64,000 bases of DNA from Bacteroidia bacterium. GTDB lineage: Bacteria; Bacteroidota; Bacteroidia; Chitinophagales; JAUHXS01. The notes beneath the pieces are model-generated. The model saw nothing but the letters and a program-made list of their open reading frames with translations, was not told the origin of the DNA and did no database searches. Shown here piece after piece: positions 34,663 through 43,507 of the stretch (position 1 is its first letter; each line of letters opens with the position of its first letter). The stretch covers positions 248,001 through 312,000 of the forward strand of contig JAUHXS010000002.1 of NCBI GenBank assembly GCA_030426955.1. Direction: 5' to 3'. A program made the position numbers and the translations under genes.

Positions 34663-35367
34663 ATGAGAGAATTGAATCTGTTTTTAGGCCTACTAATATC
34701 AACTTCATTATTTGCTCAAAAGAAAGATACGACCGTTACAAAATTGGAAAACGGAATGGAGTTATGGCAAATTAAAAGCGGTGTAATCGTGCTGGAAGAA
34801 GGGGCTTATAATAAGGGGAAAAAAGATGGAGTTTGGAAAGAATATAATAGCACAGGCGCCTTTAAGTCAATTTCGACTTATAAGAATGGACTGCTTGATG
34901 GACCATCTATTGCAATTAATAATAAGGGGTTTGTAACCTCTGAGACAAACTATAAAGAAGGGAAAAAAGATGGTGCATTAAGAAAGTTTACATATGACAA
35001 ATATTCGAAAGATCCTGCTGCATTGTCATCTGTAGAGACCTATCAAGATGATAAGTTAAATGGATATAAGAGAAAAAATTATTCGAAGAAGACTACACCA
35101 CAGGAAGAGGGTTATTGGAAAGATGGAGAACGTCATGGAGTTACTAAATGGTATGGTCAAGATGGAAAGCTGGTAGGAGAGTTTAATTATAAAAATGGAA
35201 ACCTAGACGGCCTCTACAAAGCTTACCACTCTGAGAGCGGAGCGTTAAGAGAAGAGGGGATGTATGTGAACAATGAGCGAGATGGTGTTTGGAAAGAGTA
35301 TGATGAAAGTGGAAAACTAATTAATACGACTAAATACAAAGATGGTATTGCTAAAGGAAAGAAATAA
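34663..35367 (+). CDS. YwqK/MORN-repeat-like exported protein
   Basis: A 234-residue protein with a signal peptide (LFLGLLISTSLFAQ) and repeats of about 22 residues such as NKGKKDGVWKEYNSTGAFKS, YKNGLLDGPS, NNERDGVWKEYDESGKL, matching the MORN-like repeats that databases label YwqK-family antitoxin. There is no toxin partner here, and many such Bacteroidota proteins are surface repeat proteins, so the antitoxin name should not be taken literally. It is divergent from the multihaem gene. Confidence 0.75.
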   Translation: MRELNLFLGLLISTSLFAQKKDTTVTKLENGMELWQIKSGVIVLEEGAYNKGKKDGVWKEYNSTGAFKSISTYKNGLLDGPSIAINNKGFVTSETNYKEGKKDGALRKFTYDKYSKDPAALSSVETYQDDKLNGYKRKNYSKKTTPQEEGYWKDGERHGVTKWYGQDGKLVGEFNYKNGNLDGLYKAYHSESGALREEGMYVNNERDGVWKEYDESGKLINTTKYKDGIAKGKK

Positions 35368-35390
35368 CTGTAACACAAATAAAGTAAAAT

Positions 35391-35421
35391 TCCCCTCCTT
35401 TGGGAGGGGTTAGGGGTGGGG
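35391..35421. repeat. REP-like palindrome, copy 2
   Basis: CCCCTCC (35392-35398) and GGAGGGG (35403-35409) with a four-base loop, followed by TTA and GGGGTGGG. Same family as 26345 and 41938. It lies between the YwqK-like gene and the NtrC-type regulator. Confidence 0.85.
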
Positions 35422-35450
35422 TTTTAACAACACATTAAACAAACTAAGTT

Positions 35451-36821
35451 ATGCCGAATATTTTAATTATTGATGATGAGAAGCCGATCAGGAAAAGCCT
35501 GAGAGAGATTCTTGAGTATGAAAATTATACTATAGAAGAGGCTGAAAATGGTCCTGATGGACTTAAGCTAATTAAGCAGAAGCCTTTTGACATTATACTA
35601 TGTGATATAAAGATGCCTAGAATGGATGGCATGGAAGTACTAGAGAATATCAAAAATTTAGAAGAAGATATTCCAGTTATCATGATTTCTGGTCATGGCA
35701 ATGAAGAGACAGCGGTAGATGCAGTAAAAAAAGGAGCATTTGACTATATCTCAAAACCGCCTGATTTAAATAGGTTGTTGATTACCATCAGAAACGCCTT
35801 AGATAAAAATCATCTCATTACAGAGACCAAAGTTCTTAAAAGAAAGGTCAGCAAAACCAGAGAGATTGTAGGAGAGTCTCCGGCAATTAACAAAGTTACA
35901 GAGACAATTGATAGGGTGGCGCCAACGGATGCAAGAGTGCTCGTAACTGGTGCAAACGGTTCTGGAAAGGAACTTGTGGCTAGATGGATTCACGAAAAAA
36001 GTATGCGTGAAAAGGAACCATTTATTGAGATCAATTGTGCCGCAATTCCCGCTGATCTGATTGAAAGCGAACTCTTTGGTCATGAAAAAGGAGCCTTTAC
36101 TTCAGCTATCAAGCAACGTGTTGGAAAATTTGAGCAGGCAAACGGTGGAACCATCTTTTTAGATGAAATCGGAGATATGAGCCTATCTGCACAAGCCAAG
36201 GTGTTGAGAGCATTGCAGGAAAATAAGATTACCAGAGTTGGCGGAGATAAGGACATTAATGTAAATGTCCGGGTGATTGCAGCAACAAATAAAGATTTGA
36301 TCAAAGAGATTGATGAAGGCAACTTTAGAATGGACCTATACCATAGGTTAAGCGTTATCTTAATTCACGTGCCTTCATTGAATGAGCGTAAGGAGGATAT
36401 TCCACTATTAGCAGAACGTTTTGTTAAAGAGATATGTGAAGATTACAGCATTCCTCGTAAAATGATGGCACCAGATGCAATAGAAGCTCTGCAAAATGTC
36501 AACTGGACAGGTAATATTAGGGAATTAAGAAACGTAATAGAGCGACTAATAATCTTATGTGGTAATGAAATTACGGCATCTGATGTAGCTAATAATGTTG
36601 TTATAGCAGATAAAAAGCATTTCTCTGAGGAGGTGTTCCAAAAATTTGCAAAATTTCAGGATTTTAAAGACCATATGGAACGGTTGTTTATTGAGAATAA
36701 GCTGGAGAAGAATGACTGGAATGTTTCTAAAACAGCAGAAGAGATCGACATTCAGCGTAGTCATCTGTATAACAAGATTGAAAAGTTTGGGTTGAAAAGA
36801 GTGAGTGCGAACAGCAACTAG
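35451..36821 (+). CDS. NtrC-type sigma-54-dependent response regulator
   Basis: A 456-residue regulator: receiver domain 1-120 with phospho-acceptor Asp52 (IILCDIKMPRMDG), AAA+ domain about 145-385 with Walker A-like GANGSGKE (Ala and Asn replace the usual Glu and Ser), the sigma-54-contact loop GAFTSA, GGTIFLDEIGDMS, and GNIRELRNVIE. A Fis-type HTH ends the protein (KTAEEIDIQRSHLYNKIEKFG). It activates sigma-54 promoters after phosphorylation. No histidine kinase is next to it, so its partner is elsewhere. Confidence 0.93.
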   Translation: MPNILIIDDEKPIRKSLREILEYENYTIEEAENGPDGLKLIKQKPFDIILCDIKMPRMDGMEVLENIKNLEEDIPVIMISGHGNEETAVDAVKKGAFDYISKPPDLNRLLITIRNALDKNHLITETKVLKRKVSKTREIVGESPAINKVTETIDRVAPTDARVLVTGANGSGKELVARWIHEKSMREKEPFIEINCAAIPADLIESELFGHEKGAFTSAIKQRVGKFEQANGGTIFLDEIGDMSLSAQAKVLRALQENKITRVGGDKDINVNVRVIAATNKDLIKEIDEGNFRMDLYHRLSVILIHVPSLNERKEDIPLLAERFVKEICEDYSIPRKMMAPDAIEALQNVNWTGNIRELRNVIERLIILCGNEITASDVANNVVIADKKHFSEEVFQKFAKFQDFKDHMERLFIENKLEKNDWNVSKTAEEIDIQRSHLYNKIEKFGLKRVSANSN

Positions 36822-36835
36822 ATGTACCATATCAG

Positions 36836-37237
36836 ATGCAAAACATATTCAAGCCAGGCGATGTCAAAACATATAAAAAGAAAGTTACTAAAGACGATAT
36901 AGCAACTTTTGATACGGGAACGGTGCATCCAGTATATGCTACCTTTGCTTTAGCTAGAGATGCGGAGTGGACTTGTCGCCTTTTTGTTTTAGAAATGAAA
37001 GAGGAAGGAGAAGAGGGTATTGGAACTTATTTAACGATTGATCATCAATCTCCGGCTTTGCTGGAACAAGAAGTTGTATTTACAGCCAAGGTGAAGAAAG
37101 TAGAAAAGAACGAAATCATTTGTAGCTATGTTGCTGAGGTAGGAGGGCGGATAATTGCGAGTGGTGAACAAGGTCAAAAGGTATTGAAAAAGAAACGTAT
37201 AGAAGAATTATTTGAAGATGTCAGGCATCAGCATTAA
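36836..37237 (+). CDS. Hotdog thioesterase, FlK-like
   Basis: A 133-residue single-domain protein whose pattern (ATFDTGTVHPVYATFALARDAEW, TYLTIDHQSPALLEQEVVFTAKV) resembles fluoroacetyl-CoA thioesterase-like hotdog enzymes. It should cleave or bind an acyl-CoA, substrate unknown. It starts 14 bases after the regulator stop and overlaps smpB by about 20 bases, so the three may be co-transcribed. Confidence 0.7.
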   Translation: MQNIFKPGDVKTYKKKVTKDDIATFDTGTVHPVYATFALARDAEWTCRLFVLEMKEEGEEGIGTYLTIDHQSPALLEQEVVFTAKVKKVEKNEIICSYVAEVGGRIIASGEQGQKVLKKKRIEELFEDVRHQH

Positions 37238-37673
37238 AAATAGGAAGGCAAGCTTTAACTACAACTTACTAGATAAGTATGTTGCTGGCATTATGCTGAC
37301 AGGCACAGAGGTTAAGTCTATTAGAGCAGGGGAAGCAAATATCAATGAAGCGTATTGTTTCATCTCAAGAAAAGGAGAATTGTTTGTGAAAAATATGCAC
37401 ATTAAAGAGTACAAACAAGGAACACATTACAATCATGATCCAATACGAGACCGTAAATTGCTTTTGACAAAGAGGGAGTTGGATAAGATTCAAGGAAAAG
37501 TTACAGGCAAGGGAATTACGATTGTCGCAACGAAATTGTTTATTTCAGATAGAGGATTCGTAAAACTGGAAATTGCCACTGCAACAGGTAAAAAACAGTT
37601 TGATAAAAGAGAAAACCTTAAGGAAAAAGACGCCAAGCGAGATATGGATCGGGCTAAGAAAGGGAAGTATTAA
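37218..37673 (+). CDS. smpB: SsrA-binding protein SmpB
   Basis: SmpB partners tmRNA in ribosome rescue. The 151-residue protein (from ATG 37218; a TTG two codons upstream is possible) has the beta-barrel landmarks FNYNLLDKYVAGIMLTGTEVKSIRAGEANINEAYC and IKEYKQGTHYNHDPIRDRKLLL, and the basic tail KQFDKRENLKEKDAKRDMDR that enters the decoding centre. It overlaps the preceding thioesterase by 20 bases. The tmRNA gene is not in the window. Confidence 0.96.
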   Translation: MSGISIKNRKASFNYNLLDKYVAGIMLTGTEVKSIRAGEANINEAYCFISRKGELFVKNMHIKEYKQGTHYNHDPIRDRKLLLTKRELDKIQGKVTGKGITIVATKLFISDRGFVKLEIATATGKKQFDKRENLKEKDAKRDMDRAKKGKY

Positions 37674-37675
37674 AG

Positions 37676-38809
37676 CTACTTAAACAAAACATCAACAGAA
37701 TTTTTCTGTTCAACGGCTTCCCCATTTTCAGTGGCTGGCTCCCAACGAGGCATAGATTTTACTAGTTTGATAGCCTCACTATCAAGTGGTTTTGAAACAC
37801 CACTAATAATATTAATGTCCTTAATTTTACCTTTTTTATCCACTAAAAAGCCAACTTTTACTATTCCGCCAACTCCATTTTCTTTTTCATCAGAGGGGTA
37901 GCTGAGGTTTTTAGAGATATAATCTTTAAGTGCAGCAGATCCGCCTGGAAACTGAGCAGACTTTATTGCAGGCTCTGTCTTTATAGACTGGTAAGCATCA
38001 TTTTCCTGACCATTCATTTTTCTTGATACTTGCTCTGCCATGATTTTTTCTTCAACAGGAGCTACGTCCATTGATATACTTTCTGCTTTAACAACTTCGT
38101 CTTTCGCTAATACAGGATCGGAAGTTTTCAAGCTTTCTGCTTCTTCAGTATCAACTTCCAAGCTATTGCTCTTTTTGGCTTTGACAGACTCTACGGATTC
38201 CTTAACTTCTTTTTTCTCCTGGGGTGTATTGTTGGCGTTGCTTTCTGTAGTTGTTTCTCTTTTTTCTAATACACTACCATCTGTTATCGTAGTTACTGGA
38301 ATATTAGTATCTAAAATACTTTCTCTCTCTGTTGCGTAATAGCTACTTGATTGATTTGGCTGGCTTTTTTTGTTTCTTTTATACTTTAAAGGTTTAGAGT
38401 CAGCTATTTCGTTATGGGTGTTTGAATTGCTTTGTATCCAATTGTATAGCGGAAATACACTAATCAATAAGGCAATACTAGCTGCTACTAAAAGGATTTT
38501 TTTAGGAGTAATATTAAGTTTGGTTAAGTCAATATCAACTGGTTGTGATAAACCAGCCTTGGTATTGATTTTACTTTCTAGTTCCTTGAGAGATTCCTCT
38601 ACTTTAACACTGTTTACTGAAGTCAGCCCTTCGAGAGCCTCCTCAAGCAGCAAGTCGCCAATGGTAGTTTGTTCTACCTGATTTTTTTCCTCATCAGTCA
38701 GCTCATTTTTTAGATAAGCCAATATGGTAGCTTTATCAGGAGTATCTTGTTTTTTTAAGATATTCTTGAGACTAACATTCTTGTTGATATTTTTTTGCTC
38801 GTTATTCAT
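37676..38809 (-). CDS. Anti-sigma-like membrane protein with TonB C-terminal domain
   Basis: A 377-residue protein. A cytoplasmic N-terminal part (NILKKQDTPDKATILAYLKNELTDEEKNQVEQ, about 14-70) resembles anti-sigma cytoplasmic regions. One membrane helix follows (ILLVAASIALLISVFPLYNW, about 103-122), then a long low-complexity Ser/Glu/Lys linker and a TonB C-terminal domain (FPGGSAALKDYISKNLSYP, VKVGFLVDKKGKIKDINII). Its start overlaps the stop of the upstream sigma gene by eight bases. It could hold the sigma factor and sense the periplasm, but that is inference. Confidence 0.8.
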   Translation of the reverse strand: MNNEQKNINKNVSLKNILKKQDTPDKATILAYLKNELTDEEKNQVEQTTIGDLLLEEALEGLTSVNSVKVEESLKELESKINTKAGLSQPVDIDLTKLNITPKKILLVAASIALLISVFPLYNWIQSNSNTHNEIADSKPLKYKRNKKSQPNQSSSYYATERESILDTNIPVTTITDGSVLEKRETTTESNANNTPQEKKEVKESVESVKAKKSNSLEVDTEEAESLKTSDPVLAKDEVVKAESISMDVAPVEEKIMAEQVSRKMNGQENDAYQSIKTEPAIKSAQFPGGSAALKDYISKNLSYPSDEKENGVGGIVKVGFLVDKKGKIKDINIISGVSKPLDSEAIKLVKSMPRWEPATENGEAVEQKNSVDVLFK

Positions 38810-39401
38810 CTAGTTTTTGTCCTAGCAGAATGTTCTTTAAGTTTCTTTTGCCGTTTTGTATATGGCTTTTTATTTCATTTAAGCTATACTTTGTTGTTGC
38901 TTCGATTGTTTTATAACTTTTCTTTTCTAAGTAAAACAATTTGACACATTCTTTTTGTTCGTCACTAAGCTCTGTTATAGCCTTTTCTAGTAATTCAAGC
39001 TGCTTTTCTTCCTGTTCTTTATATAGATGACTTAAATCATCATTTTCCACAAAATTCTTCTTGAAATTTTTGTAAGCTTCTTCTTTTTCTAGTACGAATT
39101 GTCCCTTTCTAATCTTCATCAAGCAATGATTCTTAGAAACTTGATATAGCCACGGTCTGAATTGGCGTATGTCATGTGATCTTAAGTCCACCATAAGCTG
39201 CTCAAATATCTCCATTACGGCATCTTTGGACTTGTCTGGATCTTCTAGATATTTTAAACAAATTCCATATACCATCTGAGTGTATCTTTGAAACAACTCA
39301 CCTAAATAAATTTTATTTTGAGAATTTCTGTATTGCTCTACCAGTTCAAGATCCGTTTCTGTCTTGCTTTTTTTGAACTTAAGAAAGAGAGTGTAGAGCA
39401 T
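38802..39401 (-). CDS. ECF-like sigma-70 family RNA polymerase sigma factor
   Basis: A 199-residue protein from the ATG at 39401 (an upstream TTG would add six residues). Region 2 is around LGELFQRYTQMVYGICLKYLEDPDKSKDAVMEIFE and RPWLYQVSKNHCLMKIRK, and region 4 is ELSDEQKECVKLFYLEKKSYKTIEATTKYSLNEIKSHIQNGKRNLK. It directs RNA polymerase to a specific regulon. It overlaps by eight bases with the TonB/anti-sigma-like gene, the usual order of sigma then anti-sigma. Confidence 0.9.
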   Translation of the reverse strand: MLYTLFLKFKKSKTETDLELVEQYRNSQNKIYLGELFQRYTQMVYGICLKYLEDPDKSKDAVMEIFEQLMVDLRSHDIRQFRPWLYQVSKNHCLMKIRKGQFVLEKEEAYKNFKKNFVENDDLSHLYKEQEEKQLELLEKAITELSDEQKECVKLFYLEKKSYKTIEATTKYSLNEIKSHIQNGKRNLKNILLGQKLDE

Positions 39402-39526
39402 AGTTTGTAATTGATACAAAGTTAACTATTTGATTAGCAAAACTATTAGAATCTGTAAGGAATTATTTGATAGGTCTCTCCATATACTTTGGTTTGATAT
39501 TTTCGTTATATCTTGTGTAAGCTTAC

Positions 39527-40459
39527 ATGAGTAACGATATCCAAACATTATCCAATATTGAAAACTTAGATCTCTTAGCTAAGCAAGTAGTAGAGGGCTT
39601 CATTATTGGAATGCATAAAAGTCCATATCATGGGTTTTCAATAGAGTTTGCAGAGCATAAGCAATATTACCCAGGACAAGCAATAAAGAATATAGATTGG
39701 AAAGTCTTTGCAAGAACAGATAAGCTGTTTGTTAAAAATTTTGAGGAAGAAACAAATCTTAGATGTCAAATAGTCTTAGATGTTTCTCCATCCATGTATT
39801 ATCCAGACAACTCCAATAATAAGATGAACTTTTCCGTTGTCGCTGCGGCTTCTTTGGCTAAACTGATGAAGCGTCAGCGAGATGCTGTGGGACTGTCATT
39901 GTTCCACGATAAAGTAAAGTTTCACATTTCTGCAAAGTCTTCAACGGTTCATCACAAATTAATTACTCAAAAATTAAGTGAGGTTTTAAATGATTCGGAT
40001 ACTAATAAAGTCGGAAGTAATGTAATTGATTCATTACATGAAATAGCTGATCGTATTCCTAAAAGATCTCTTGTTGTGTTGTTTAGCGATATGTTTGATA
40101 ATGTATTAGATGCTAATGATGATGAGGGCAAAGGGTTAAATGAATTAATGCTATCCTTACAACACTTAAAGCATAATAAGCATGAGGTTATTGTATTTCA
40201 TGTAACAGATTCTAAAAAAGAACTGGAATTTGAGTTTGAGAATAAGCCGTATCACTTTATAGATATTGAGTCTGGAGAAGAAGTGAAACTGTTTGCAGAT
40301 GAGGCAAAAGCATTTTACACGAAACAAGTTGGAGAATATAAAAAACAATTGATGTTGAAATGTGGTCAGTATAAAATAGATTTTGTTGAAGCGGATATTA
40401 ATAAAGGTGTTGAAGATATCTTGTTGCACTTTTTAGCAAAAAGATCTAAAGTTGGATAA
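39527..40459 (+). CDS. DUF58-family protein (vWA-like)
   Basis: A 310-residue protein with the DUF58 block YPGQAIKNIDWKVFARTDKLFVKNFEEETN and the MIDAS-like LDVSPSMYY near residue 86, giving a von Willebrand A-type fold. In other genomes DUF58 proteins sit with MoxR ATPase and Bat proteins; those are absent here. Its end overlaps the next gene by eight bases. The function is unclear beyond the family. Confidence 0.85.
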   Translation: MSNDIQTLSNIENLDLLAKQVVEGFIIGMHKSPYHGFSIEFAEHKQYYPGQAIKNIDWKVFARTDKLFVKNFEEETNLRCQIVLDVSPSMYYPDNSNNKMNFSVVAAASLAKLMKRQRDAVGLSLFHDKVKFHISAKSSTVHHKLITQKLSEVLNDSDTNKVGSNVIDSLHEIADRIPKRSLVVLFSDMFDNVLDANDDEGKGLNELMLSLQHLKHNKHEVIVFHVTDSKKELEFEFENKPYHFIDIESGEEVKLFADEAKAFYTKQVGEYKKQLMLKCGQYKIDFVEADINKGVEDILLHFLAKRSKVG

Positions 40460-41873
40460 TAAAAAGGTCATCATTATTGGTGCAGGACCAGCGGGATTGA
40501 GTGCAGGGTATGAGCTAGTAAAGGCAGGATATAAAGTAGACATTTATGAGGCAAGCCCTTATGTGGGAGGAATGGCGAGAAGCTTTGATCTCTGGGGGCA
40601 AAGAGTGGACTGCGGACCACATCGCTTCTTTTCAAAACAGCCCCAAATCAACAAGTTTTTTCAGGAGCTAATTAAAGATGACTATACATTAGTTAATCGA
40701 CTCACAAGAATATATTATAAGAATCGCTTTTTTGATTATCCGCTTAAAATTGCTAACGTGCTGAGTAATTTGAGCATTATCGAGATCAGTGGAATTCTTT
40801 TCTATTATATAAAGCAACGTCTATTCCCAATTAAAGACCCTAAAACCTTTAAAGAGTGGGTAACCAATCGTTTCGGAAAAAAGCTGTTTGATATCTTTTT
40901 TAAGAATTATTCTGAAAAACTTTGGGGTATTCCATGCTCTAAAATAGATGCGGATTGGGCGGCACAAAGAATAAAGTCTTTGTCATTATACGAAGCGATC
41001 AAAAATGCGTTGGTAGGAGACAAAAATCAAAAGCACAAGACATTGGTGGATCAATTCGCATATCCACACTATGGTAGTGGAACGATATACGAAAGGGCAG
41101 CGGATTATATTCGTAATAATGGTGGAGCAATTCATTTAGAAACAAAAGTGAAACAAGTTCATCAAGAAAATGAGGGCTTCAATTGTATGTTTGAAGATGG
41201 TCAAAGCAAACAAGCAGATTTGGTGATTTCTACAATGCCTTTGACTTCTCTAGTGAGAAATTTAAATAATGTTCCTGAATCTGTGACAAGAGCTTTATCT
41301 AAACTTTATTTCAGAAATACAACGTTGATATATTTGAATATCGATGCCCTTGATTTATTTCCAGATAATTGGATATATGTCCATTCAGACGATGTGAAGT
41401 TTGGTCGTGTGACGAACTTTAGAAACTGGTGTCCAACCATGAATGGAAACTCAAAAACATCAATTTTATGTCTAGAATATTGGAGCTTTGATCAGGATGA
41501 TTTTTGGAAAATGGATGATACGGAATTAATAAAATTAGCAAAGGCAGAAGTCCGAAAAACATCTTTAGTTGACGAAAGCGTGGAAATTATAGATGCATAT
41601 GTTTTGAGAGTGCCAAAATGTTATCCTGTATACGAAACGGGCTATATGGAGCATGTGAATGTCATCTCCGATTATTTAAAAACGATCAAAAATCTAATTC
41701 CAATAGGTCGCTATGGCGCATTCAAGTATAATAACCAAGATCATTCTATCTTAATGGGGTTATTAGCAGCTGAAAAGATCAAGAACAATGAGAGCCCTGA
41801 TGAGTTATGGAATATTAATACGGATACTGAATATCAGGAAGAGGGAAAGATTAAAGATGTTTTGATTCAATAA
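40452..41873 (+). CDS. FAD-dependent amine oxidase/UDP-galactopyranose-mutase-like oxidoreductase
   Basis: A 473-residue FAD protein. GAGPAGLSAGYELVKAG near residue 8 is the Rossmann dinucleotide loop, VDIYEASPYVGGMARS gives the ribose-binding Glu, and DCGPHRFFSKQPQ and GSGTIYERAADYI are typical of the protoporphyrinogen oxidase/amine oxidase group and of UDP-galactopyranose mutase-like proteins in polysaccharide loci. The C-terminus YGAFKYNNQDHSI completes the FAD site. It starts at TTG 40452, overlapping DUF58 by eight bases. Substrate unknown. Confidence 0.8.
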   Translation: MDNKKVIIIGAGPAGLSAGYELVKAGYKVDIYEASPYVGGMARSFDLWGQRVDCGPHRFFSKQPQINKFFQELIKDDYTLVNRLTRIYYKNRFFDYPLKIANVLSNLSIIEISGILFYYIKQRLFPIKDPKTFKEWVTNRFGKKLFDIFFKNYSEKLWGIPCSKIDADWAAQRIKSLSLYEAIKNALVGDKNQKHKTLVDQFAYPHYGSGTIYERAADYIRNNGGAIHLETKVKQVHQENEGFNCMFEDGQSKQADLVISTMPLTSLVRNLNNVPESVTRALSKLYFRNTTLIYLNIDALDLFPDNWIYVHSDDVKFGRVTNFRNWCPTMNGNSKTSILCLEYWSFDQDDFWKMDDTELIKLAKAEVRKTSLVDESVEIIDAYVLRVPKCYPVYETGYMEHVNVISDYLKTIKNLIPIGRYGAFKYNNQDHSILMGLLAAEKIKNNESPDELWNINTDTEYQEEGKIKDVLIQ

Positions 41874-41937
41874 GTATGAGTATTTTTGAATATTCTTTAA
41901 GGGTAGTAATGAAAAAATAAAAATTTTCATTTCGAAG

Positions 41938-41971
41938 CTCCCCTCCAACGGGAGGGGATAAAGGGGTGGGT
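41938..41971. repeat. REP-like palindrome, copy 3
   Basis: CCCCTCC (41940-41946) and GGAGGGG (41951-41957) with a short AACG loop, then ATAAA and GGGGTGGG. Same family as copies at 26345 and 35391. It lies in the 241-bp gap between the oxidoreductase and the lipoprotein operon. Confidence 0.85.
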
Positions 41972-42114
41972 GTTTATTTCCACTAAAATATTGTCGTTAT
42001 AAGTATCAGCAGATAGTTAGACAAATATTTTAGCGAAAGAAAGTATATATCTGAAACCTGTTTTTAGGCTTTAATAGCAATATCTTTCTCAATATTATTA
42101 GTTAAATTAGATAT

Positions 42115-43008
42115 GTGGACAGCTTGCTTTTTTTCTATAGAATCCTTTTCACTATTACAATCTTAATGACGCTTTTTTCCTGTAAGAAGAATGAAGTTGT
42201 TCACGAAAATAAGATCATTAAAGATAATGATCCTCCTTTGGATACTAGTGTTTCTGTTTTGACTGTTCAAAGCTATGTGAACAAGCTATATATTGATTTA
42301 ATTGGGCGAGAGCCTGATAGCCTTGAGTTGAATGATGATGTTGATTATCTAGTCGATAATAATTTGTCAAACATTGCTAAAGGTACAATTGTGGAGGACA
42401 TTATTTCAACTAATGAATATCACAAGAGGCTTTTTGAGGTACTAAGTACTGAAATGATTGGTGGTGTTGATAGTGCTGATATAGCTGAGCAAATTACCCT
42501 CTTTAATATGGTGAAACAGGCTTCTACAGATTCTATAGAGAAGTTGCTTTTAACATTAGAAATTGAGCGCTTTGAAGAAATCCTGAGTGCTCAAAATGAT
42601 TTCAGGGCTGGAAATATTGACGTTAACGACTATTACAAGCGATTTATCGATAATGCAATTTATGATGACATAAATATGGGAAGTGAAAACTTTGTTTTGG
42701 CAAGTTTTGAAGATTTATACAATCGATTTCCTACAACCTCAGAGTTAGAAGAAGGCATTCGGATGGTTGAAAATGAATCTACTGCACTGTTTTTAATTGA
42801 CGGATCTAATAAAGGGGATTACATTAATATTATTACCAGTTATTTAGAGTTTTACGAAGGAATCATCAACGATAATTATCTGATCTTTTTGCAGCGAGAA
42901 CCAACAGCAACAGAGGTATCTGATATGCTCACTGACTTTGTTCAGAGCAAAGATTTGCAGGAGTTGCAAAAAGAAATATTAATTAAAAAAGAATATGCAG
43001 GTTTTTAA
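42115..43008 (+). CDS. Exported lipoprotein, operon gene 1
   Basis: A 297-residue protein with a membrane segment ending in MTLFSCKKN, a lipobox. The mature part is acidic and helical and contains VQSYVNKLYIDLIGREPDSLELNDD and later NYLIFLQREPTATEVSDMLTDF, which I read as two copies of a repeated motif (IDL..REP....E) reminiscent of Planctomycete-type DUF1549 lipoproteins. That resemblance is weak. It starts a five-gene same-strand operon and overlaps gene 2 by 14 bases. Confidence 0.7.
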   Translation: MDSLLFFYRILFTITILMTLFSCKKNEVVHENKIIKDNDPPLDTSVSVLTVQSYVNKLYIDLIGREPDSLELNDDVDYLVDNNLSNIAKGTIVEDIISTNEYHKRLFEVLSTEMIGGVDSADIAEQITLFNMVKQASTDSIEKLLLTLEIERFEEILSAQNDFRAGNIDVNDYYKRFIDNAIYDDINMGSENFVLASFEDLYNRFPTTSELEEGIRMVENESTALFLIDGSNKGDYINIITSYLEFYEGIINDNYLIFLQREPTATEVSDMLTDFVQSKDLQELQKEILIKKEYAGF

Positions 43009-43504
43009 ATATAGTGTTTGGTTTTGCTGTTTTATCTTGATAATAGGTTGCAAAAAGAAAGTCACTCAAGAAGTGGTTTATGATAATGTTATTTATGAGC
43101 TAAATCCTAAGTCAATTTATCTAACGAATGCGCAAAAGAATAAACAAAAAAATGAATCACAATACCATTCTATCGTTTATTCCGATCTGTATAAAAAAAC
43201 AATACCGAATAATCAGTTAAGTGATTTATCCAATCTGTCCTTAGCCTTTGGTGATAAACAGGTATTTAATGAGCTAGTCGTAAGCAATTATATGAATGAT
43301 GCTCAGGTAATTATTCCAAGTGATGCTCAAATGAGAGGAGATGTTGAGCATTTTATTAAGGATACTTACTTAAGGTTTTATCAAAGAGAACCATCTGAAC
43401 TAGAGTTGTATTACTTTAAAAATCTGATTGAAAATGACAATTCTGTTACCGCAGAAATGATCTATTATTCTTTTACGATATCAAACGAATACCAGTTTTA
43501 TTAG
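42995..43504 (+). CDS. Exported lipoprotein, operon gene 2
   Basis: A 169-residue lipoprotein (CCFILIIGCKKK lipobox), acidic/polar, with DVEHFIKDTYLRFYQREPSELELYYFKNLI, the same REP....E motif as gene 1, and a C-terminal SNEYQFY. It may be a smaller paralogue of gene 1 or a partner subunit. No enzymatic motif. Starts inside gene 1 and stops three bases before the Tat protein gene. Confidence 0.7.
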   Translation: MQVFKYSVWFCCFILIIGCKKKVTQEVVYDNVIYELNPKSIYLTNAQKNKQKNESQYHSIVYSDLYKKTIPNNQLSDLSNLSLAFGDKQVFNELVVSNYMNDAQVIIPSDAQMRGDVEHFIKDTYLRFYQREPSELELYYFKNLIENDNSVTAEMIYYSFTISNEYQFY

Positions 43505-43507
43505 ATA

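Noticed and set aside
34663-35367. Antitoxin function of the YwqK-like gene.
   Set aside because: There is no toxin gene nearby; the family name comes from repeat similarity only, and a signal peptide is present.
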